Assembly: GCA_018662365.1 (NCBI GenBank)
Contig: JABJGH010000030.1
Span: forward strand, 151,587 to 215,586
Direction: 5' to 3'
From: Chloroflexota bacterium
Lineage (GTDB): Bacteria > Chloroflexota > Anaerolineae > Anaerolineales > UBA11579
Length of the DNA: 64,000 nt
Below the pieces are notes generated by a model. It did not search any database and was not told the DNA's origin. It saw nothing but the letters and a program-made list of their open reading frames with translations. How positions within the stretch are numbered: position 1 is the stretch's first letter; each line of letters opens with the position of its first letter. Shown here in pieces: positions 56,390 through 64,000 of the stretch. The translations under genes and the position numbers were made by a program.

Positions 56390-58915
56390 ATGACTAAATA
56401 TGTCGAAGTTGCCGTAAATGTCCCCCGTATTTCGGGGGTCTTTCATTATCATCTCCCCCCTCATCTTGAAAATAAAATTCAATTGGGCAATTTAATTATT
56501 GCCCCGTTTGGAAAACAAATCATTCAAGGGGTTGTCTTACGCTTCATCGATGAGCCTGAAGTAGAAGACACCCGCCCTGTTCAAGGCTTATTAGATAGCG
56601 AAATATCCCTCACCATAGCCCAAATAGAGTTAGCCAAACACTTGGCAAAAAACAACCTCGCTCCCCTTGCAGCTTGCATCGCATTAATGATCCCCCCTGG
56701 TCTTAGTCAATTTACCGACACCTTGTTTTCTCTAAACCATAATATTGATGATCTTTATCTAGAGGGAAATGAAACCAAAAATAAACTAATTAAATTATTG
56801 GGGAAAAAAGGGGCTCTCCGTGGTCGCCAAATCAATAGAGCATTTCCAAAAGAAGAATGGAAGAACATTGCCCGAAAATTAGTAGCAAAAAAGATTTTCT
56901 CAGCAACCCCCATTTTGCCGCCCGCGCGCGTTCGCCCAAAATATGTGAAAACTGCACAATTGTCCATCCCACCAGAAGAAGTTCACCCTGATATGGAGAA
57001 TTTGGGGAATAATGCCACCACCATCGAAAGACGATATGAAGTATTAAGGTTTTTATCAGAAGAACCAATACCGAAAGATATCATTTGGGTTTATGCAGAA
57101 AGCAATGCTAATTTAGCCGATCTAAAATTACTTCACGAGAAAGGTTTGATTATATTGCGGGAAGAACTGGCCTGGCGAGATCCCCTCGCTGGATTATCCT
57201 ATGATCCAAGTAGCCCCCTAAACCTCACCATAGATCAAAAAAAGGTTTGGAATGAAATTCAAAATGGCTTATTAGAAGCATCCCAGGGCAAAAAAATAGG
57301 TCCCTTTTTATTACATGGTGTGACTGGCTCAGGGAAGACCGAGATCTATCTCAAAGCAGTTGCAGAGGTAATTGAGCATGGTCAACAGGCCATCGTTCTA
57401 GTTCCCGAGATAGCCCTCACTCCCCAAACAGTCCGCCGATTTATGGCTCGCTTTCCCGGCCGGGTGGGCATCATGCATTCCCGCTTATCTGAAGGCGAAC
57501 GTTATGACACCTGGCGTCGAGCAAGGCAAGGAAAACTATCCGTCATTATTGGCCCCCGTTCCGCGCTCTTCACTCCCCTTCCCAACATCGCTTTGATCGT
57601 TGTCGATGAATCCCATGACAGCTCGTATTATCAGGCAGATCGCTTGCCCTATTTCCATGCACGCCATGCTGCCGTCGCTTATGCAAAACTATTAAACGCC
57701 GTTTGCTTATTAGGCAGCGCTACCCCAGACCTCGGAAGTTATTATCAAGCCGACAAAGGAAACTGGAAATTACTGGAATTACCAAACCGCATTCTTGCCC
57801 ACCAAGAAACCATTCAAGGATATCGAGAAAAATTTGATATTTCCGAAGAATATCTACCCATCCCAAATGTCAACGCTGAAGGAAGAGATCTTCCCCCAGT
57901 GAAGATCATTGACATGCGTCTTGAATTACAAAGCGGCAACAGGAGTCTTTTCAGCCAAACATTAAAAAAACAAATCGCAAAGGTTTTAGAGATGAACCAA
58001 CAAGCGATTTTATTTCTCAATCGTCGTGGGACAGCCACTTACGTTTTTTGTCGAGATTGCGGTCACGTTTTAACCTGCCCCCGTTGCTCAATGTCTTTAA
58101 CCTACCATAGCAAAGAAAAAAAGAATCTTCACTGCCATCATTGTGGCTATCAACGCCAAATGGAAAAACATTGCCCCAATTGCAACAGTGAACGCATTCG
58201 TCAATATGGGACCGGCACCGAAAAAGTTGAAGCGGAGGTGCAAGAACTTTTCCCTGATGCCAGAGTCCTTCGGTTAGACCAAGAAAGCACTAGCAAAAAA
58301 GGTTCTCATGAGATCATCCTGAATCATTTCACCCACCATCGCGCCGATATCTTGGTCGGCACCCAAATGCTTGCCAAGGGCTTAGACTTACCCCTGGTCA
58401 CATTGGTTGGGGTAGTTTTGGCAGACGTAGGGCTACATTTACCCGATTACCGCGCCGGAGAACGAGTATTTCAAGTCTTATCCCAGGTCGCCGGAAGAGC
58501 TGGTCGCAGTCCCTTAGGGGGGCAGGTGATCATGCAAAGTTTTCACCCGGACCATTATCTCCTTCAGGCTGCAGCAAACCATGACTATGCTGGATTTGTG
58601 GAGCAAGAATTAAACTACCGCAAACAATTAGGCTATCCTCCCTATAGTCGATTATTACGCCTGCTATATCGCCACCGACAGGAAGAAAAGGCCGAGTCCG
58701 AGGCTTTGAGAATGACAGAGAATATCCGTGCCCAAATCAATTCTCAAAATAGGCGTGCCACCGAGGTCATCGGGCCCGCTCCTGCCTTCTATTCAAAAGT
58801 AGATGGTTGGTATCGTTGGCAGATTATCCTAAGAGGTCCTGACCCGGCCACCTTATTGCCTCAACATAAATTATCTGAATGGCAGGTCGAGGTAGACCCG
58901 CAATCTTTGTTATAA
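56390..58915 (+). CDS. priA: Primosomal replication helicase PriA
   Basis: LLHGVTGSGKTEIYLKAVAEVI, VVDESHDSSYYQ, LLGSATPDLGS, Cys-rich CRDCGHVLTCPRCSMSLTYH. Confidence 0.96.
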   Translation: MTKYVEVAVNVPRISGVFHYHLPPHLENKIQLGNLIIAPFGKQIIQGVVLRFIDEPEVEDTRPVQGLLDSEISLTIAQIELAKHLAKNNLAPLAACIALMIPPGLSQFTDTLFSLNHNIDDLYLEGNETKNKLIKLLGKKGALRGRQINRAFPKEEWKNIARKLVAKKIFSATPILPPARVRPKYVKTAQLSIPPEEVHPDMENLGNNATTIERRYEVLRFLSEEPIPKDIIWVYAESNANLADLKLLHEKGLIILREELAWRDPLAGLSYDPSSPLNLTIDQKKVWNEIQNGLLEASQGKKIGPFLLHGVTGSGKTEIYLKAVAEVIEHGQQAIVLVPEIALTPQTVRRFMARFPGRVGIMHSRLSEGERYDTWRRARQGKLSVIIGPRSALFTPLPNIALIVVDESHDSSYYQADRLPYFHARHAAVAYAKLLNAVCLLGSATPDLGSYYQADKGNWKLLELPNRILAHQETIQGYREKFDISEEYLPIPNVNAEGRDLPPVKIIDMRLELQSGNRSLFSQTLKKQIAKVLEMNQQAILFLNRRGTATYVFCRDCGHVLTCPRCSMSLTYHSKEKKNLHCHHCGYQRQMEKHCPNCNSERIRQYGTGTEKVEAEVQELFPDARVLRLDQESTSKKGSHEIILNHFTHHRADILVGTQMLAKGLDLPLVTLVGVVLADVGLHLPDYRAGERVFQVLSQVAGRAGRSPLGGQVIMQSFHPDHYLLQAAANHDYAGFVEQELNYRKQLGYPPYSRLLRLLYRHRQEEKAESEALRMTENIRAQINSQNRRATEVIGPAPAFYSKVDGWYRWQIILRGPDPATLLPQHKLSEWQVEVDPQSLL

Positions 58916-58995
58916 GTCAAAACCTTAGAGATTATTTCTCTTTAACAAAACAAACGTTATAATTGGATTTTAGAAATACTTTTGGAGAAAATTGT

Positions 58996-59499
58996 ATGCG
59001 CCAAGAAATGATTGGCTGGGACGAAGTAGATAAACTAATTGACCTGCTCATGGTTCAATTTGAAAGAGAATATGAAGCAATGGTGTTAATCACTCGTGGT
59101 GGCATCATTCCTGGGGGTATGTTGGCGGAAGCAATGGGCATCACCCATGTGCTCACTGCCGCAGTAGACTTTCCCGCCCAAATGGAAAGTGATCGAGAAA
59201 ATTTATTGGTTTGGCCCCAGTTCATCCAATTCCCCGACGATGATCTTCTACGAGGTCGCCAAGTTTTAGTCATCGATGATGTTTGGGGTTCTGGCAGAAC
59301 CGTCACTGCTGTAAAAAACAGGGTCTCTGCTGCGGGCGGTCATCCAGATGTTTGTGTGCTTCATTTTAACCCTCACCGCAACTTGTTTGGCTCTACCCGG
59401 CCAGATTACTTTGCTGCCAGCACCGATGCACATATCGTCTACCCATGGGAAGTAGACCGGGGACCCCAAGCGGCTTATGGAAAATACGGGGACTATTAA
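58996..59499 (+). CDS. Phosphoribosyltransferase, Gpt/xanthine PRTase-like
   Basis: VLITRGGIIPGGMLAEAMG, QVLVIDDVWGSGRT; RBS GGAGAA before ATG 58996. Confidence 0.85.
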   Translation: MRQEMIGWDEVDKLIDLLMVQFEREYEAMVLITRGGIIPGGMLAEAMGITHVLTAAVDFPAQMESDRENLLVWPQFIQFPDDDLLRGRQVLVIDDVWGSGRTVTAVKNRVSAAGGHPDVCVLHFNPHRNLFGSTRPDYFAASTDAHIVYPWEVDRGPQAAYGKYGDY

Positions 59500-59513
59500 A
59501 CGAATTTGTTATC

Positions 59514-59551
59514 AAAAAGGACGGAAAGTTTAAACTTTCCGTCCTTTTTTT
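59514..59551. terminator. Perfectly palindromic bidirectional terminator
   Basis: AAAAAGGACGGAAAGTTTAAACTTTCCGTCCTTTTTTT. Confidence 0.85.
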
Positions 59552-59568
59552 TCTATATTTGCTAAATT

Positions 59569-60399
59569 TTATTTCTTTAATTCGATTGTTTGGGTGGGGA
59601 AAGGCATGCCGATCCCCGCCTGATCATAGGCTTTCTTTATTGCCAATATCCCATCATTTTTAGCCTTTATTAGACCCGTCTCTTTCGTTGAATACCAATA
59701 GTGAATGGTCAAATCAATCGCAGTATCTCCAAACCCTCCATAAGCGACTGCCGGAGCTGGGTCGCTCAAAACACCATCAATAGAACTTATTGCCTCAATA
59801 GATATTTCCATCACCTTTTTTAGGTCACTCTCATACTCAATCCCTATCGGTAAAGAAATTCGCCGGCGTTCGGTACGGGTGAAATTAATGATCGGATTTG
59901 AAAATACCTCGCCATTTGGGATCGTCACCCTACGGCCATCTCCAGTTAACATTTCAGTAGCACGCAGGTCAACGGTTAACACTTTGCCATCATAACCAGC
60001 CACTTCTATAAAATCACCAATATCAAAGGGTTGTTGAATTAATAAAAGCACGCCAGCCACGAAATTAGCACTGACATCTTGCAAAGCAAAACCAATTGTA
60101 AATCCTAATATTCCTAACCCTGTAAGTAAAGCAGACACATCCTGCCCTGCTTGCTGCAGAGCCAAAACAAGACCAACCGAGATCACTCCCCATCGCACCA
60201 GTCTTTCCAACAGGATCGATATCTCTTTGTCAGTTTTTCTTCTTTTTAAAGTCTGTACCATGAGCTTACTGGCAAAACGAGCCAAATATATACTCACTAC
60301 AAATATAAGCACACCCGCGAATACTTGGGGTAAGTTTTCGATCATTCCTTTCCACCAAGTGTCAAATAATTCTGATAAATTTTCCCATACAACATCCAT
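59569..60399 (-). CDS. MscS family mechanosensitive ion channel
   Basis: LGFTIGFALQDVSANFVAGVLLLIQQPFDIGDFIEVAGYDGKV, TIPNGEVFSNPIINFTR. Confidence 0.93.
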   Translation of the reverse strand: MDVVWENLSELFDTWWKGMIENLPQVFAGVLIFVVSIYLARFASKLMVQTLKRRKTDKEISILLERLVRWGVISVGLVLALQQAGQDVSALLTGLGILGFTIGFALQDVSANFVAGVLLLIQQPFDIGDFIEVAGYDGKVLTVDLRATEMLTGDGRRVTIPNGEVFSNPIINFTRTERRRISLPIGIEYESDLKKVMEISIEAISSIDGVLSDPAPAVAYGGFGDTAIDLTIHYWYSTKETGLIKAKNDGILAIKKAYDQAGIGMPFPTQTIELKK

Positions 60400-60464
60400 G
60401 TTATTTCTCCTGATCACTTATTCTATTCATAACTATACCAAACTGTTTAGGTTACAATCCCCCC

Positions 60465-61475
60465 ATGCCGAAAGTATCTATTCTTCTCCCCTGCTATAAC
60501 GCTGCGAACTATATTGAGGAGTGCTTGGAAAGCATTCACCAGCAAAGTTTTCAGGATTTTGAAGTGGTGATCATAGATGATGGCTCTACAGATCAAACAG
60601 CTGAAATACTCTCCAAGTGGGCCGAAAAAGATGATCACTTTTCCGTAAGAAGAATTGAACACAGCGGGGTGATTGAAGCCTCAAATGCAGGTCTTGCCAA
60701 ATGTCAGGGAGAGTATATCGCCCGCATGGATGCAGATGACCTCATGCACCCTGATCGCCTTAAAAAACAAACCGCCCTTTTGGATACCAACCCAGATATA
60801 GATATTTGCAGTTGTCTGGTTTCCCCTGCAGGGGAAATGCGAGAGGGATTTAAGCTCTATATGGATTGGCTCAACAGCCTCATTTCTGATGAAGATGTCC
60901 GACGGGAGATATTTGTTGAAAGCCCCATTGCAAACCCGACCGCCATGATCCGCTCTGAGGTAATAAAAAATTTCGGGGGCTATCAAGACCGTGGCTGGCC
61001 TGAAGATTATGACCTCTATCTCCGCTTATATTCAGCAGGCCATAAATTTGCTAAAGTACCTGAAATCTTGCTATATTGGCGAGATCACCCCACAAGACTA
61101 ACCCGAGCAGACAGTCGTTACTCCTTAGAAAATTTCATCCGCGCGAAAGCAAATTACCTGATCTCTGGTCCACTAATAGATCGCGATGCGGTCATCATTT
61201 GGGGGGCCGGCATGCACGGAAAACGAATCAGCAAACATTTACTCCGCGCAGATGTGAATATCGTTGCCTTTGTCGATATCGATCCAAAAAAGATTGGCAG
61301 CACCAGAAAGGATCGCCCCATTATTCCCCCCGAGGAAGTCATGACAACCTGGGAAAATTATAAAAACCCGGTCATCTTCTCGGCAGTCGGGGCAAGAGGT
61401 GCCCGTCAAAACATACGTGAAAGATTAACAGAAATGGATTTTATAGAAGGTAAAGATTGGTGGGGCGTAGCTTGA
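60465..61475 (+). CDS. Glycosyltransferase family 2 with C-terminal Rossmann-like domain
   Basis: VSILLPCYNAANYIEECLESIHQQSFQDFEVVIIDDGSTDQT, ARMDADD; C-terminal AVIIWGAGMHGKRISKHLLRADVNIVAFVDIDPKKIG. Confidence 0.9.
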   Translation: MPKVSILLPCYNAANYIEECLESIHQQSFQDFEVVIIDDGSTDQTAEILSKWAEKDDHFSVRRIEHSGVIEASNAGLAKCQGEYIARMDADDLMHPDRLKKQTALLDTNPDIDICSCLVSPAGEMREGFKLYMDWLNSLISDEDVRREIFVESPIANPTAMIRSEVIKNFGGYQDRGWPEDYDLYLRLYSAGHKFAKVPEILLYWRDHPTRLTRADSRYSLENFIRAKANYLISGPLIDRDAVIIWGAGMHGKRISKHLLRADVNIVAFVDIDPKKIGSTRKDRPIIPPEEVMTTWENYKNPVIFSAVGARGARQNIRERLTEMDFIEGKDWWGVA

Positions 61476-61553
61476 AAATCAGTTCTTATCATCGACCAAT
61501 TATTTTTTTATTGGTTTATACTTGGGAAATATTTTGAGCTAGAAGAAGTAATC

Positions 61554-62312
61554 ATGACACAAAATAACAATAACTTAGCACCCAAAATCGATCTTGATAA
61601 GGCGGCTTTGCGCGGGGAGCCTTCCTATGTTTGGCGCGCTGGACAACAAAGACGCTTAGATATGCTCCATGCCGCTGTGGGAGACCGTGTCCAAGGAAAA
61701 ATCCTCGAAAATGGATGTGGGGTGGGGATGTATGTCGAACATCTCAAGTCTTTTGGGGGGCAGGTTTTTGGATTGGAATATGATTTTCCCAGAGTATTAG
61801 AAGCATCACAAAATCACCATCTATTGATTAATGCCGCAGGGGAGCAGTTACCTTATCCAAAAAATAGTTTTGACCTGATATTAAGCCATGAGGTCATTGA
61901 ACATGTCCAAGATGACCGTAAAGCCATTGAAGAAATGATTCGTGCCCTGGCTGTCGGAGGCCGTGCGGCAATATTTTGCCCCAATCGTTGGTACCCCTTT
62001 GAAACCCATGGCATCTATTGGAAAGGGAAGTATAAATTTGGCAACATCCCCCTCGTCAATTATTTGCCCCGCAAACTTCGTGACAAACTCGCCCCCCATG
62101 TAGAGGTCTATACTTCTAGGGAAATGAATCATTTATTTGAGGGTCTTCCTGCAAAGGTAATAAGGAAAACGATCATCTTTGGCGCATATGATAATCTCAT
62201 CGCCCGATGGCCAATTGTCGGCAGCGCACTTCGGGGAATTTTGCAATTCTTAGAAAAAACACCCTTCCGGATTTTTGGTCTATCGCATTTTTGGGTCGTG
62301 GAGAAAATATAA
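61554..62312 (+). CDS. Class I SAM-dependent methyltransferase
   Basis: ILENGCGVGMYVEHLKSFG, FDLILSHEVIEHVQDDRKAIEEMIRAL. Confidence 0.88.
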   Translation: MTQNNNNLAPKIDLDKAALRGEPSYVWRAGQQRRLDMLHAAVGDRVQGKILENGCGVGMYVEHLKSFGGQVFGLEYDFPRVLEASQNHHLLINAAGEQLPYPKNSFDLILSHEVIEHVQDDRKAIEEMIRALAVGGRAAIFCPNRWYPFETHGIYWKGKYKFGNIPLVNYLPRKLRDKLAPHVEVYTSREMNHLFEGLPAKVIRKTIIFGAYDNLIARWPIVGSALRGILQFLEKTPFRIFGLSHFWVVEKI

Positions 62313-63613
62313 TTACAAGCAATCAATCAGATTTTACAAAAATAACATTAGATAACGGTCTTAAAATAATGCTCAAGGAGATTCACACCGCGCCTTTGAT
62401 CAGTTATTGGCTCTGGTATCGAGTAGGTTCCCGCAATGAGAAAGCTGGGATCACTGGCATATCTCATTGGACGGAGCATATGATGTTCAAAGGCACCGAT
62501 GCTTTTCCAAATGGAGTCTTAGACAAAACGATCTCTCGCGATGGGGGCTATTGGAACGCAATGACCTATATGGACTGGACCACCTATTTCTCCACCATGC
62601 CTGCTGACAAGGGGGAGCTGATCTTGCGAGTCGAAGCAGATCGTATGCAGAACGGCATCTTTGCCTCGGAAGACGTAGACTCAGAGCGATCCGTGATCAT
62701 TGCAGAGCGGGAAGGAAATGAGAACAGCCCCATGTTTCGTCTCGATGAAGCCGTCCAGGCCGCCGCCTATCAAAAGCATGCCTATCAATATGAAGTGATT
62801 GGCTCAATGGAAGACTTGGAACGTATAAATCGAGAAGACCTTTACACCCATTACAAAACCTATTATGTCCCCAATAATGCTGTCATCTGTGTTGCTGGAG
62901 ATTTTGAAACCGAAGCAATGATTAAGCAGATAAAGGACCTTTTCGGGTCAATTCCTCGTGGACCTGAATTGCCAATAGTTGAGCAGGCAGAACCCAAACA
63001 AAAAGAGGAAAAAAGACTGACCGTCAAGGGACCCGGAGAAACCCCATTCCTCCGCGCCTCCTACCACGCCCCAGAAACCACTAGCGAAGATTTTTTCATC
63101 CTCACTGTCCTCGATAGTTTACTTACCGGAGCCAGTAACCTCAATTTATTTGGAGGCGGGATTTCCAACAAAACCTCCCTTCTCTACAAAGAATTGGTTC
63201 AAAAAGAAATGGCTGTTAGCGTAGCAGGCGGACTCCAGGCCACCATCGATCCCTTCCTCTATTCCATCGTGATGACCATTCATCCAAATCATCAACCGGA
63301 GGATCTCATCACCGTATTAGACCAACAAATTGAATCCGTTCAAAATAAACTCCCTGAAAAATCAGCCCTCGCTAGAGCAGTGAAACAGGCTCGGGCTTTA
63401 TTTGCCTATGGCAGTGAAAGCATCACCAATCAAGCTTTCTGGCTAGGGTTTTCAGAAATGTTCGATGATTATGATTGGTTCACCTCCTATTTAGACCAGT
63501 TAGCCGCTGTAACCCCACAAGACGTGCAGCGAATTGCAAGAAAATATCTCCGTCCCGAAAATCGAATATTGGGTATTTACCTCCCAGATGGAAATGGAGG
63601 TGCCCAAGAATGA
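62291..63613 (+). CDS. M16 family metallopeptidase, catalytic type (start uncertain; TTG 62291 suggested)
   Basis: TLDNGLKIMLKEIHTAPLISYWLWYRVGSRNE, HWTEHMMFKGT (HxxEH), E-rich VIIAEREGNENSP. Track start 62207 lies inside the upstream gene. Confidence 0.85.
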   Translation: MGRGENIITSNQSDFTKITLDNGLKIMLKEIHTAPLISYWLWYRVGSRNEKAGITGISHWTEHMMFKGTDAFPNGVLDKTISRDGGYWNAMTYMDWTTYFSTMPADKGELILRVEADRMQNGIFASEDVDSERSVIIAEREGNENSPMFRLDEAVQAAAYQKHAYQYEVIGSMEDLERINREDLYTHYKTYYVPNNAVICVAGDFETEAMIKQIKDLFGSIPRGPELPIVEQAEPKQKEEKRLTVKGPGETPFLRASYHAPETTSEDFFILTVLDSLLTGASNLNLFGGGISNKTSLLYKELVQKEMAVSVAGGLQATIDPFLYSIVMTIHPNHQPEDLITVLDQQIESVQNKLPEKSALARAVKQARALFAYGSESITNQAFWLGFSEMFDDYDWFTSYLDQLAAVTPQDVQRIARKYLRPENRILGIYLPDGNGGAQE

Positions 63614-64000
63614 TCTCTAGGAAAGGTTATCGCCCCACAAATTCAGTGCCCGGTCCAGAAGATGTCACTCGAGTAAAGTTAGATAATGGCATCGTTGTTT
63701 TGGTCCGCCCAAATTTCAACAGTCCCTCCGTTGTTGTTACTGGCGGGCTAAATGTCGGAAGTCTGCAGGATAAGGATGAAACTTTAGGGTTGTCAGATTT
63801 TGTCGCCAGCGCCTTAATGCGCGGCAACCAAACAAAAGATTTTAACCAAGTTTATGACAAGCTCGAATCTGCTGGGGCAAGCCTTGGATTTAGTGGCGGT
63901 ACACATACCACTGGCTTTAATGGCAAATCACTGGTCGAAGATATAGAGTTGCTCCTGGGTTTATTAAAAGAATCCTTGTTTACCCCAACTTTTCCGGAAG
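63610..64000 (+). CDS. M16 family peptidase-like protein, non-catalytic type (3' truncated by window edge)
   Basis: ATG at 63610 overlapping the previous stop; MISRKGYRPTNSVPGPEDVTRVKLDNGIVVLVRPNFNSPSVVVTGGLNVGSLQD; LSDFVASALMRGN where HxxEH would be. Absent from supplied ORF list. Confidence 0.8.
   Translation, partial: MISRKGYRPTNSVPGPEDVTRVKLDNGIVVLVRPNFNSPSVVVTGGLNVGSLQDKDETLGLSDFVASALMRGNQTKDFNQVYDKLESAGASLGFSGGTHTTGFNGKSLVEDIELLLGLLKESLFTPTFPE

Noticed and set aside
1-64000. CRISPR arrays, tRNA/rRNA genes, transposons or phage genes
   Set aside because: None recognised by reading; a tRNAscan, CRISPR finder and IS search would be needed to exclude them fully.

Overview
The window is about 64 kb of gene-dense bacterial chromosome. 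Gene content and protein style (DWL-repeat acidic protein, LPDTG-tailed protein, SpoVS, MutL-like ASKHA protein, DUF5671) suggest a Chloroflexota/Anaerolineae-like organism; this is inference only. I support about 58 protein-coding genes. No rRNA, tRNA, CRISPR array, transposase or prophage was recognised. Main blocks: (1) a five-gene + strand envelope-type operon (3-6146) with a MutL-like ATPase and an LPDTG sortase substrate; (2) a CoA/pantothenate cluster on the - strand (coaBC, coaX, panC, panE, panB); (3) an AT-rich Ser/Thr kinase gene next to a decayed gene remnant; (4) a - strand block with a deoxynucleoside kinase, a PPDK_N-like protein, dnaN and a DUF5671-type repeat protein; (5) a TrpB2-type tryptophan synthase beta gene behind a T-box leader; (6) a heterodimeric ABC exporter with a Cys-rich partner; (7) a translation/folate block on the - strand (nusA, ylxR, infB, rbfA, nrnA-like, truB, ribF, thyA, folA); (8) phospho-signalling genes (PP2C, VWA-FHA), heparinase-like, glycosyltransferase and sortase genes; (9) priA, a phosphoribosyltransferase, MscS, glycosyltransferase, methyltransferase and an M16 peptidase pair. 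The most interesting non-coding signals are a T-box with an apparent UGG (Trp) specifier followed by an unlisted 53-aa lysine-rich small ORF before trpB2, and a promoter, double-bulged-A hairpin and terminator leader upstream of panB that resembles the pan RNA motif. All family calls come from reading motifs by eye; no database search was run.
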